Shown here piece after piece: positions 1-6,407 of a stretch of DNA of 7,586 nt. The notes under the pieces were generated by a model that was not told the DNA's origin, did not search any database, and worked only from the letters and a program-made list of their open reading frames with translations. Numbering within the stretch: position 1 is the first letter of the stretch; every line of letters begins with the position of its first letter. This DNA is from Rhodospirillaceae bacterium UBA4479 (lineage in GTDB: Bacteria > Pseudomonadota > Alphaproteobacteria > Rhodospirillales > Casp-alpha2), in contig DGNZ01000377.1 of the NCBI GenBank assembly GCA_002389175.1, positions 1-7,586 on the forward strand. Reading direction: 5' to 3'. The translations under genes and the position numbers were made by a program.

Positions 1-659
1 CCAAGGCGGACGAGGAGTGGGGCAAACTCGCGCACGCACGGGGCCGGATGATCTTGGACGAAGCGTGCGAGCGCATTCGCCAAAAGACGTCGCAGGAAGT
101 CGTGCCGCGTCTTCGCCATGATGATTTTGTCGATACCGTTGTTTCTTTTGAAGACGACGCACGGTTGGTGATCATCGGCAAGCGCGGCGAAGCCCACGGT
201 TTTGCACGAGAGCATCTGGGATCAAACTTGGAACGCGCGTTACGCAGTACTAAAAAACCGTTGCTGGTCGTGAACCGCGATTATAAAGAAATCAAATCGT
301 CGGTCTTGGCCTATGATGGTAGTGACAGCACCGAGCGTGCCGTTGAGTTCATCGTCAATAACCCGATCCTGCGCGCCACGACCTTTCATTTGGTATCGGT
401 TGGAAATCCCAATGATGCCGGCATTCGCGCCAAACTAGACGCGGCCGTAAAAAAATTGACCGATGCTGGACTTACGGTGACGAGCGATATTCGTTTAGGG
501 AATGCCGAGCTGATGATTTTGGATACGGCGACGGCAAAGAATGCAGATATGCTGATCATGGGAGCATATGGCCACAGCCGGGTGCGCAACTTCATCATCG
601 GTTCAACAACGACGGCGTTGGTTCGTGCCTGTAAAATACCCTGTTTGATGTTTAGGTAA
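1..659 (+). CDS. Universal stress protein, tandem UspA domains (5' end cut off)
   Basis: The reading frame is open from the left edge (first full codon at 3), so the ATG at 48 is internal and 218 residues of a longer protein are visible. The visible part holds the end of one Usp domain, with a glycine-rich turn at GKRGEAHGF followed by LGSNLERAL, and a complete second domain starting near SSVLAYDGSDSTERAVEF. The second domain ends in a clear ATP-binding signature of the G-2x-G-9x-G-S type (GAYGHSRVRNFIIGS). Tandem Usp proteins of about 270-290 residues are cytoplasmic, nucleotide-binding stress-survival proteins, usually without a defined reaction. The gene stops with TAA only 5 bp before the stop of the convergent dehydrogenase gene. 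Family is confident; the specific role is not. Confidence 0.9.
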   Translation, partial: KADEEWGKLAHARGRMILDEACERIRQKTSQEVVPRLRHDDFVDTVVSFEDDARLVIIGKRGEAHGFAREHLGSNLERALRSTKKPLLVVNRDYKEIKSSVLAYDGSDSTERAVEFIVNNPILRATTFHLVSVGNPNDAGIRAKLDAAVKKLTDAGLTVTSDIRLGNAELMILDTATAKNADMLIMGAYGHSRVRNFIIGSTTTALVRACKIPCLMFR

Positions 660-664
660 TTCGC

Positions 665-1552
665 TTACTTGGATGCGTCGCGAATGTGATTGATGATCCC
701 CGAGAAATCCTTGGTCTCACCGCCAGCCTCTACGTACGCATCGTAAATCGCCGCCGCACATTTTGCGGCATCGACTTTGACGCCCAATTGATCGGCGGCC
801 TCAATCGCAAGCCCCATATCTTTTTTCATCAGGGGGGCGGCAAAGCCAGGTTTGTAATCGTTGTTCGCGGGTGACGTTGGGACAGGGCCTGGCACGGGGC
901 AATACGTTGTCAGGGACCAGCATTGCCCTGACGCCGTGCTGGAAACGTTGAACAGTTTGTCGGCATCCAGGCCCAGTTTTTCAGCCAACAAGAAGGCTTC
1001 GGACACCGAGGCCATTTGAATGCCCAGCATCATGTTGTTGCAAATTTTTGCCGCTTGGCCGTTCCCGGCACCGCCGCAATGAACGATGGTCTTACCCATG
1101 ATATCCAGTAGTGGCTTGGCCTGGTCGAATGCATCAGCTATGCCGCCAACCATGAATGTCAGCGTCCCGGCCTCGGCACCGCCGACACCGCCGGACACCG
1201 GTGCATCGACCATCTTAAACCCTTTGGCGTTGGCTTCGGCATGAACCTTACGCGACGTCGCGACATCAATGGTTGAGCAATCGATCATCAACGCGCCCAT
1301 TTGGGCGTTCGCAAATACATCGTCGAAGTATACGCTCTGTACGTGCTTGCCAGCAGGCAGCATGGTCACGACAACATCAGTGTCTTTCACCGCAACTGTG
1401 GCGGAACCTGCGATGGTTGCACCATCTTTTTCCAGCACCGCCAAAAGCGCTTCTGAAAGATCAAAGACAGTGACATCGTGACCGGCCTTAATGAGATTTC
1501 TAGCCATAGGCCCGCCCATGTTACCAACGCCGATAAAGCCGATCTTGCTCAT
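665..1552 (-). CDS. mmsB: 3-hydroxyisobutyrate dehydrogenase
   Basis: This 295-residue beta-hydroxyacid dehydrogenase would oxidise 3-hydroxyisobutyrate to methylmalonate semialdehyde with NAD+ in valine catabolism. The N-terminus carries the Rossmann motif GFIGVGNMGGPMARNL (residues 5-20), with Asp31 at the end of the second strand, which favours NAD+ over NADP+. The substrate-binding motif DAPVSGGVGGAEAGTL is at 116-131 and the catalytic Lys169 lies in GNGQAAKICNN. The C-terminal stretch with CWSLTTYCPVPGPVP and a PLMKKDMGLA helix is characteristic of true 3-hydroxyisobutyrate dehydrogenases rather than tartronate semialdehyde reductases. An in-frame ATG lies four codons upstream at 1564, but I chose the ATG at 1552 because GGAG (1559-1562 on the reverse strand) sits 6 nt before it. 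It lies 41 bp downstream of betC on the same strand and may share its transcript. Other valine-pathway genes are not visible. Confidence 0.9.
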   Translation of the reverse strand: MSKIGFIGVGNMGGPMARNLIKAGHDVTVFDLSEALLAVLEKDGATIAGSATVAVKDTDVVVTMLPAGKHVQSVYFDDVFANAQMGALMIDCSTIDVATSRKVHAEANAKGFKMVDAPVSGGVGGAEAGTLTFMVGGIADAFDQAKPLLDIMGKTIVHCGGAGNGQAAKICNNMMLGIQMASVSEAFLLAEKLGLDADKLFNVSSTASGQCWSLTTYCPVPGPVPTSPANNDYKPGFAAPLMKKDMGLAIEAADQLGVKVDAAKCAAAIYDAYVEAGGETKDFSGIINHIRDASK

Positions 1553-1593
1553 TGTATTCTCCATCCGTCAGGTGTGTGCACAGCACAGTTTAT

Positions 1594-3195
1594 CTATTTG
1601 GACTTTGGGTAATTCCGAACATTTGGTTTGCCTGAATCAGGTCGAAGCCTGAGGTCAAAATCATCATTATAGTTTGATGCACTCGGATTGGCTGATGTTG
1701 CGCGAAAGTATTGATCACGTCCCGGCACCCCAGGATCGTAATTCCAATCTGGTGTTTTGCCCAACGCATGCGCACGGTCAACGACGCGGCGTTCAATTTG
1801 GCTCGCGATGACTTTTTGCTTCAGCTTTTTTAAATCCCAGTTCTCAGCGATGTGAGAGGCGAGATGAACTTCAACCTCTGCCGTGTTGAGTTGTCCGGCG
1901 ATGTTGTTTTTTTCAAAGCGATCTTGGGATCGATCATACAACTGCGGTGGATCAGTCTCGCAATGAATGTATTTATAAGGGCCATCCATGACCATGATGG
2001 CGGGGGCTTCTGATCCTTCACCGGTAAGCTCCGCAATCACGTAGGGCGATCTTGTTTCTGCCTCGCCTCGGAGCAGGGGACAGAGGCTCCGTCCATCGTA
2101 AGCCGTTTCAATCGATGCTAGGCCATTTTTCGCATCGGCCATGTCGATCACCGTCGGGAAAAGATCGACGAGCGACACGTTTGTTTCGCACCGCGCGGGC
2201 GCAAACATCGACGGCGCGGATACGATCAATGGTACCTGCAACGCGCAGTCAAAAAATGAACGTTTGAACCAAAGCCCACGCTCCCCCAATGCCTCGCCAT
2301 GATCGGCCAAGAAAATGACCACGGTATTGTCGGCATAGCCTGCGGTCTGCAATGCGTCTTGAAGGTGGCTGACCTGGTCATCCACATAGCTGACAGCACC
2401 ATAGTATGCGTGTCGGGCTACGCGGATGTCTTCCTCGGTCATGCCTGCTTCGGCGACACCGATGTGGTCATACAAGCGTTGCGAGTGTGGATCGAGTTGA
2501 TCACGTGACAGTGCGGAAATTTCCGGCATGTCGATATCTTCGTGATTATATCGATCCCAATATTCCTGTGGTACGGCAAATGGATCATGCGGATGTGTGA
2601 ACGATACGAACAGACAGAACGGGCGTTCGTCATCAGATCGCGCCAAGTCATGGATTTTACGGACGGCACGAAACCCGACTTCGTCGTCGTAGTCCAATTG
2701 AATGGTGCGCTCGAAAACTCCAGACCGCTTGATGCCGTTGACTTCGCCGGCAGCTGCCAACAAACGTTCACCATCATCGTCTTGAGGATCGTGTGGTTGG
2801 CTCCAATTCGCGGTCCAATTAAAATCGGCAGGGTAGATATCGGTCGTCACACGTTCTTCGAAACCGTGTAATTGATCGGGCCCAATAAAATGCATCTTGC
2901 CTGACACAGATGTTTGATACCCTAACAGCCGCAAGTAATGTGCAAAGCTTGGCAATGCCGCCGGGTATTCTGCACCGTTGTCATAGGCCCCGGCGTGGGT
3001 AGCCAGCAACCCAGAAATCATTGAAAAGCGTGACGGCGCACATAGCGGATAATTGCAATACGCGTGCTCAAACGTCACACCCGACGCGGCCAGTTTGTCG
3101 ATGTTTGGCGTCTTGGCGACTGTATTGCCATAGGCAGGCAAGGCGCGCGCTGCAAGTTGGTCCGCTTGAATGAAAAGAAAATTAGGATGTTTCAT
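1594..3195 (-). CDS. betC: Choline-sulfatase
   Basis: This 533-residue type I sulfatase would hydrolyse choline-O-sulfate to choline and sulfate in the cytoplasm, feeding glycine betaine synthesis or sulfur supply; no signal peptide is visible. The sulfatase signature CAPSR is at 52-56, so Cys52 is the residue expected to become formylglycine. Asp12-Gln13 near the N-terminus, Lys100 and His102 in SGKMHFIGPDQLHGFEER, His201 and His203 in THPHDP, Asp298-His299 in LADHGEALGERGLWFK, and Lys311 fit the metal and sulfate site. The GPDQLHGFEERVTTDIYPADF block and the C-terminal segment ENWDLKKLKQKVIASQIERR are typical of choline-sulfatases rather than generic arylsulfatases. A TTG at 3234 would add 13 residues, but family proteins begin just before the first beta strand, so I chose the ATG at 3195; no strong Shine-Dalgarno is seen. 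betA, betB, betI and a formylglycine-generating enzyme gene are not in the window. Confidence 0.9.
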   Translation of the reverse strand: MKHPNFLFIQADQLAARALPAYGNTVAKTPNIDKLAASGVTFEHAYCNYPLCAPSRFSMISGLLATHAGAYDNGAEYPAALPSFAHYLRLLGYQTSVSGKMHFIGPDQLHGFEERVTTDIYPADFNWTANWSQPHDPQDDDGERLLAAAGEVNGIKRSGVFERTIQLDYDDEVGFRAVRKIHDLARSDDERPFCLFVSFTHPHDPFAVPQEYWDRYNHEDIDMPEISALSRDQLDPHSQRLYDHIGVAEAGMTEEDIRVARHAYYGAVSYVDDQVSHLQDALQTAGYADNTVVIFLADHGEALGERGLWFKRSFFDCALQVPLIVSAPSMFAPARCETNVSLVDLFPTVIDMADAKNGLASIETAYDGRSLCPLLRGEAETRSPYVIAELTGEGSEAPAIMVMDGPYKYIHCETDPPQLYDRSQDRFEKNNIAGQLNTAEVEVHLASHIAENWDLKKLKQKVIASQIERRVVDRAHALGKTPDWNYDPGVPGRDQYFRATSANPSASNYNDDFDLRLRPDSGKPNVRNYPKSK

Positions 3196-3230
3196 GGGCG
3201 CGTAAATTCTTTCATGCCGTATGTGCCCTG

Positions 3231-3269
3231 CCAATAGGAATTGCCAATAGAAATTGCCAATAGAAATTG
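3231..3269. repeat. Three tandem 13-bp repeats upstream of betC
   Basis: The unit CCAATAGAAATTG occurs three times head to tail at 3231-3243, 3244-3256 and 3257-3269. The copy nearest betC has one change (G for A at unit position 8). Each copy carries CAAT-AGAA-ATTG, an inverted repeat with 4-bp arms, so each could bind a small dimeric protein. The array lies 36-74 bp upstream of the betC start, within its probable leader or promoter. An operator array is possible, but so is simple slippage-generated repetition. The repeat itself is certain; its function is inference. Confidence 0.75.
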
Positions 3270-3276
3270 ATTACCG

Positions 3277-3291
3277 GAGTTGTATCAACTC
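3277..3291. promoter_or_regulatory. 15-bp palindrome, candidate operator
   Basis: GAGTTGTATCAACTC has perfect 6-bp arms around a 3-bp centre. It sits in the divergent region between betC and the GNAT gene, 8 bp beyond the tandem 13-bp repeats. Its size and symmetry resemble sites of dimeric helix-turn-helix regulators. No regulator gene lies next to it and I could not assign it to a known family. Confidence 0.4.
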
Positions 3292-3363
3292 ATTCAGGCT
3301 TTCATTAAGGGCTGAATTTTGTAATCACAAAAGCACAAATGCGAATAAGGCTGTTCGTGCTAT

Positions 3364-3390
3364 GTGATCATGTCAGGGCAGATAGATCAC
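3364..3390. promoter_or_regulatory. Inverted repeat upstream of the GNAT gene
   Basis: GTGATC (3364-3369) and GATCAC (3385-3390) form a perfect 6-bp inverted repeat with a 15-nt spacer, ending 19 bp before the ATG at 3410. It could be a spaced operator or a hairpin in the mRNA leader that would sit close to the ribosome binding site (GGGTGA, 9 nt before the start). Chance occurrence is possible at this arm length. Confidence 0.3.
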
Positions 3391-3409
3391 TATTGGGTGA
3401 AATAATTAC

Positions 3410-4247
3410 ATGACTGCTGAGATTGAGATCATTCCATTCATGCCTGAACACTTGGATGGCGCTTTGCGTTTATCTGAACAAGTGAATTGGCCACACCGCA
3501 AAGAGGATTGGGCGCTGATGTTGGATATCAGCGAGGGGGTTGTTGCGATCAATGATGGGCAAGTCGTGGGAACCGCGTTGACCACATTGTTTGGATCAGA
3601 TGTTGCAACCAGCAACATGATTATTGTTGAACAAGAAATGCAGGGCAGGGGACTTGGGCGTCAGTTGATGGACGAAATACTGTCAACGGCCATGGGGCGC
3701 GAAAGCCGTTTGGTCGCCACCGATATTGGATTGCCGCTGTATACAAAATTAGGTTTCGAAGTCACGGGTCGGGTCACGCAGCATCAGGGAAACATGGGTA
3801 TAGTCTCGACGATGGATGACCGTTGTGAATGGGATGACGCGCCAGATTTCGATGCGCTTTGCGCTCTTGATCGCGCAGCGTGCGGGATGGACCGACACCG
3901 ATTGATCCAAGCATTGATCGATGCCGGCAAGGTCGCCGTTATCCGTGAGCGTGGGACCATTATCGGTTTTGCTATCTTGCGTGATTTTGGTGGCAGACAG
4001 GTGGTTGGGCCCGTCATTTGTGATGACATAGAAACGGCTAAGTCATTATTGACGTTCGTATTCGCATCGCGAACTGAGGGTTTTTATGCGTGTCGATATC
4101 CCCGAAGAGTCAGGCCTTTATCATTGGCTGATCGACATGGGATTGGCGCATGTTGGAAGACATGTGCGCATGACGTTGAATCAACGCCTGATGAACCAAG
4201 ACGAGTCTGTCAGAACTTTTGCGTTGGTTAGCCAAGCGCTGGGCTAA
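3410..4247 (+). CDS. Two-domain GNAT N-acetyltransferase, apparently frameshifted
   Basis: The N-terminal GNAT domain (about residues 1-130) has VNWPHRKEDW near residue 25 and the acetyl-CoA pyrophosphate loop QGRGLG at 78-83. A second GNAT-like domain follows (about 140-278) with GTIIGFAILRDFGGRQVVGPVI. The original frame continues past GFY as a sequence without family character (ACRYPRRVRPLSLADRHG) and stops at 4229-4231 after 273 residues. The +1-shifted frame from 4086 reads MRVDIPEESGLYHWLIDMGL and ends RTFALVSQALG at the TAA 4245-4247, which is the C-terminus expected for this family. Removing one T from the T5 run at 4081-4085 joins the frames as EGF-MRVDIP and gives 278 residues. The gene is thus a recent pseudogene, carries a sequencing error, or needs slippage for full-length product. 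The acetyl acceptor is unknown. The start follows GGGTGA at 9-nt spacing. Confidence 0.8.
4081..4085 (+). other. Frameshift site: T5 homopolymer with one extra T
   Basis: The codons GAG GGT TTT are followed by one T before ATG CGT GTC GAT ATC. With four T's rather than five, the acetyltransferase frame continues unbroken into its family-like C-terminus. A homopolymer is a common place for indel errors, replication slippage and transcriptional slippage. Confidence 0.8.
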
Positions 4248-4296
4248 GCGGATTTACTTGTTGCGGTCGGTCTGATCATATCGATCGAAATCAATC

Positions 4297-4301
4297 AGGA
4301 G
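4297..4301 (+). promoter_or_regulatory. Strong Shine-Dalgarno for the isomerase-family gene
   Basis: AGGAG lies 7 nt before the ATG at 4309 and fixes that start. It is the clearest ribosome binding site in the plus-strand cluster. Confidence 0.8.
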
Positions 4302-4308
4302 CGATTTC

Positions 4309-4929
4309 ATGAAAACTATCGAGTATTTCTATTCCGCCCATTCCGGTTATGCCTACATTGGCTCTAAGATGTTCATCGATATCGCGAAGAATGCGGGACG
4401 TAAAATCGATCATCGCCCAATGGATTTACGGGCTGTGATTACCGCTGGACCGGGATCACACAACCGCCGTACGCCGCAGCACCAGGCTTATTTTTCAAAG
4501 CACCAAATTCCACGCTGGGCCGAATATCGTGGTGTCGAAATTCTCGCTCGCCCCACACATCATGACAATGAAATCGCGTTGTCCAATGGCGTCTTGATTG
4601 CGGGTTTATTGCAAGGGCTCAACATCGATGCATTAGCGGACCGCTTTTTAGAGGGACATTGGCGCGATGATGCTGACCTCGCCAATACCGATGACTTAAC
4701 TTCGCTTGCTAAGGACGTGGATATCGATGCGGCACCCTTGTTAGCAGCAGCGCGCTCGCCCGAGGTTGTTGCCATCCATGATAAGAACACCGCAGAAGCG
4801 ATCGCGCGTTCGGTCTTCGGTTCACCCACGTACTTTGTCGATGGCGATATGTTCTACGGTCAGGACCACTTGGAACTGGTCGCCCGCGCATGCGAACGAC
4901 CGTTCAAGGGTGAGTGGCCCAAGACCTGA
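4309..4929 (+). CDS. 2-hydroxychromene-2-carboxylate isomerase family protein (DsbA/kappa-GST fold)
   Basis: The 206-residue protein is the usual length for this thioredoxin-fold family, whose founding member isomerises 2-hydroxychromene-2-carboxylate with glutathione in naphthalene degradation. The N-terminal strand IEYFYSAHSGYAYIGS (4-19) corresponds to the active-site segment; Ser12 matches the catalytic Ser that binds the glutathione thiol, although the usual Ser-Pro-Tyr reads Ser-Gly-Tyr here. A helical insertion domain spans roughly 45-160. The cis-proline loop and C-terminal signature FGSPTYFVDGDMFYGQDHLE is at about 173-192. There is no signal peptide and no CxxC, so it is a cytoplasmic glutathione-type enzyme rather than a periplasmic DsbA. 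No aromatic-degradation genes lie beside it, so the substrate is unknown. It begins 61 bp after the acetyltransferase stop on the same strand. Confidence 0.85.
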   Translation: MKTIEYFYSAHSGYAYIGSKMFIDIAKNAGRKIDHRPMDLRAVITAGPGSHNRRTPQHQAYFSKHQIPRWAEYRGVEILARPTHHDNEIALSNGVLIAGLLQGLNIDALADRFLEGHWRDDADLANTDDLTSLAKDVDIDAAPLLAAARSPEVVAIHDKNTAEAIARSVFGSPTYFVDGDMFYGQDHLELVARACERPFKGEWPKT

Positions 4930-5103
4930 ATCACTGGCGTCACTTTCCCTCATCAAACCTTAATCAATTCGCCAAAGCGCGAAGAGTGAATGCGGTGACA
5001 TTTGGGTTTGAGGATTATATCTAGAGTTTCACAAGAAGCGGGTGGATGGCCCGAATGCTTGCGATTACCAAAGGCATAATTGAAACCTTTTGGTGGGACA
5101 AGC
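4930..5103 (+). promoter_or_regulatory. Intergenic region with weak candidate promoter for the SDR gene
   Basis: This 174-bp gap probably carries the promoter of the SDR gene. The best match I see is GTGACA (4995-5000) and TATATC (5016-5021) with a 15-bp spacer, which is shorter than ideal. No strong terminator hairpin is evident after the upstream gene, and no small gene is apparent. Confidence 0.25.
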
Positions 5104-5862
5104 ATGCAACTTACAAATAAGACAATTATCATAACGGGTGCCAGCAGCGGCATCGGTGCGGCTGCGGCAAAGTTATTTGCTGCACAGGGTGCAAATGTCG
5201 TTCTGGCCGCGCGTCGAGAAGCACGTCTTAATGATCTTGTATCTGAGATTCAGCGAGAAAGCGGTTCAGCAATATCGCTGTGTGGGGATGTAAGAGACGA
5301 GGTTTATGCCGCCAGTTTGGTAGCACTGGCATTGAACGAGTTTGGTCAACTCGATGGTGCATTTAACAATGCTGGCATATTGGGTGATATGGGTTCTGTC
5401 GCTGAGATGGATGTCAAAAGTTGGGATGATGTTATTGCGACTAATCTGAGTAGCGCATTTTATGCGGCGAAGCATCAGGTGCCGGCAATCATAGCCCAAG
5501 GTGGTGGATCAATGGTATTCACTTCGTCGTTCGTTGGCCACGCCAATGGCGGGATGCCGGGAATGGGAGCATATGCAGCTTCGAAGGCTGGTCTCATTGG
5601 ATTGGCGCAGTCACTGGCATCCGAACACGGCCCCGATGGTGTGCGTGTGAATACGTTCCTCCCTGGTGGCACACAGACTGACATGGTCCCTGATGATGCC
5701 GACACACAGGCTTTTATTGCCGGATTACATTCGCTGAAACGCATGGCGACCCCAGCGGAAATTGCCCAGGCAGCGCTTTTTTTGATTTCGGATCAATCAA
5801 GCTTTGTCAGTGGAAGTTCAATGATTGTAGACGGCGGCCTTTCAACATGGCTGGCATCATAA
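5104..5862 (+). CDS. SDR family NAD(P)-dependent oxidoreductase
   Basis: This is a classical short-chain dehydrogenase/reductase of 252 residues, the standard length. The cofactor motif TGASSGIG is at 11-18 and NNAG at 88-91. The catalytic tetrad is Asn114, Ser in TSS (141-142), Tyr157 and Lys161 in YAASK. Arg37-Arg38 after the second beta strand (LAARREARL) suggests a preference for NADP(H). The C-terminus ends with the common SGSSMIVDGGLSTW segment. A TTG at 5080 would add eight residues, but the ATG at 5104 with GGTGGG 6 nt upstream places the first beta strand at the usual distance, so I chose it. It may be monocistronic, since 174 bp separate it from the isomerase-family gene. The substrate cannot be read from sequence: it could be a ketone, an alcohol or a 3-oxoacyl thioester. 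Confidence 0.88.
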   Translation: MQLTNKTIIITGASSGIGAAAAKLFAAQGANVVLAARREARLNDLVSEIQRESGSAISLCGDVRDEVYAASLVALALNEFGQLDGAFNNAGILGDMGSVAEMDVKSWDDVIATNLSSAFYAAKHQVPAIIAQGGGSMVFTSSFVGHANGGMPGMGAYAASKAGLIGLAQSLASEHGPDGVRVNTFLPGGTQTDMVPDDADTQAFIAGLHSLKRMATPAEIAQAALFLISDQSSFVSGSSMIVDGGLSTWLAS

Positions 5863-5878
5863 TTTAGTACTTAGGCAG

Positions 5879-5936
5879 TTGGGGAGGATGAGATTGTTAG
5901 TGCGTCAGCTAGCTGCTGCTCTCTCATCTCCCCCAA
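5879..5936. terminator. Long hairpin between convergent genes, possible bidirectional terminator
   Basis: TTGGGGAGGATGAGA (5879-5893) pairs with TCTCATCTCCCCCAA (5922-5936): a 15-bp stem with one A-C mismatch and one possible G-U pair. The 28-nt loop itself contains the palindrome CAGCTAGCTG (5906-5915). It begins 17 bp after the SDR stop and lies beyond the stop of the opposing small gene, so it could end both transcripts. Neither side has a proper T tract, so it is not a textbook intrinsic terminator and could instead be an mRNA-stabilising 3' structure. Confidence 0.45.
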
Positions 5937-5954
5937 TTCGAAAAATTCGGGCTA

Positions 5955-6149
5955 TTATTTTGAGCGTGCCGAACCGCGAGAGGCCGCAGCAAAGTTTTTG
6001 GTGTTGGCATCCGACATTGGCGCCTGAAGCGCGTTCGTGGCCGGGGTGAGCTTATCTAGTGTGTGCTGTTGATCGGGCGACTCTTTAGGGGCCTGACGCT
6101 TTTTGCCCTTTCTTGCTTTCGCGCGTTCGCGTGCTCTTGCTTTTGTCAT
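5955..6149 (-). CDS. Small basic conserved protein (MTKARARER type)
   Basis: The predicted product has 64 residues and starts MTKARARERAKARKGKKRQA, followed by a Pro/Gln/Thr-rich middle and the C-terminal end TKNFAAASRGSARSK. The Lys/Arg-rich start with a low-complexity middle and a basic NF-x-x-ARSK-like tail is a pattern I recall from small uncharacterised proteins of alphaproteobacteria. Charge and lack of hydrophobic segments suggest a disordered nucleic-acid or ribosome-binding protein, which is inference only. The frame is open for 24 more codons to an ATG at 6221, but the conserved part begins at the ATG at 6149, so I used it; GGAAG lies 10 nt upstream. It is convergent with the SDR gene and separated from it by the long hairpin. 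Confidence 0.7.
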   Translation of the reverse strand: MTKARARERAKARKGKKRQAPKESPDQQHTLDKLTPATNALQAPMSDANTKNFAAASRGSARSK

Positions 6150-6280
6150 ATCGAAGATTCTTCCAGTGACTTGGTCCCAGTTTATCGAGGGACAATGACT
6201 GACAGTAGCAATCATTCCCATAAGGGCAACAATCCTGAGGATAAAATATATTTTGTTTCAGTTGTTTAGTGCTGGAATCT

Positions 6281-6308
6281 AAAAAACATAAAGCCCCGTG
6301 AAGGGGCT
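6281..6308 (-). terminator. Intrinsic terminator behind the truncated tRNA-Ser end
   Basis: Read on the minus strand, AGCCCC-TTCAC-GGGGCT (6308 down to 6292) is followed by TTATGTTTTTT (6291-6281), a compact hairpin plus T tract. It starts 15 bp beyond the tRNA-Ser CCA end on the same strand, the normal place for a tRNA terminator. It may also act weakly on the plus strand, where AAATTTTT follows the stem. Confidence 0.8.
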
Positions 6309-6323
6309 AAATTTTTCCGGCAA

Positions 6324-6343
6324 TGGCGGAGAGACAGGGATTC
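6324..6343 (-). other. Attachment site: 3' end of a tRNA-Ser gene (att core)
   Basis: On the minus strand these 20 bases read GAATCCCTGTCTCTCCGCCA. They match the end of a tRNA-Ser: GAAT from the T loop, CCCTG of the T stem, TCTCTCC of the acceptor stem, the discriminator G and an encoded CCA. The rest of the tRNA is missing, because the bases beyond 6343 do not continue with GGTTC. A terminator follows the CCA on one side and a tyrosine integrase gene lies 147 bp away on the other, as expected for the truncated copy left at one end of a tRNA-integrated element. The exact crossover point within the 20 bp is not visible. Confidence 0.8.
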
Positions 6344-6345
6344 TA

Positions 6346-6356
6346 AGTATTGTTTC
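6346..6356 (+). repeat. Direct repeat copy 1, candidate integrase arm site
   Basis: AGTATTGTTTC occurs here, 2 bp inside the attachment core, and again identically at 6408-6418. Short direct repeats between an att core and the int gene are the usual form of arm-type sites bound by the integrase N-terminal domain. Confidence 0.5.
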
Positions 6357-6407
6357 TTGATGTTTCCAATTGTAATTTTTATCATTTATTTTCAATTATT
6401 TATGGTG

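Noticed and set aside
2439..2871. Open frames of 109 and 112 codons on both strands inside betC
   Set aside because: They overlap the well-supported sulfatase frame, whose motifs run unbroken through the region, and their products show no family features.
3196..3234. TTG-initiated 13-residue extension of choline-sulfatase
   Set aside because: It precedes the normal family N-terminus, overlaps the tandem repeat and has no Shine-Dalgarno upstream.
3231..3269. Tandem repeats as a CRISPR array
   Set aside because: The units are 13 bp and directly adjacent, with no spacers and no cas genes.
4078..4088. Programmed ribosomal frameshift in the acetyltransferase
   Set aside because: There is no known heptameric slippery signal of the right phase and no clear stimulatory structure. 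A homopolymer indel or sequencing error is simpler, though slippage is not excluded.
6063..6269. 68-codon plus-strand frame with a hydrophobic start (MLLIGRLFRGL)
   Set aside because: It is antisense to the small basic gene; the apparent hydrophobicity comes from reading Lys/Arg codons backwards, and there is no convincing ribosome binding site.
6324..6343. A complete tRNA gene
   Set aside because: Only the 3' 20 nt are present. The 5' half of the T arm, the anticodon arm and the D arm cannot be found to the right of 6343.
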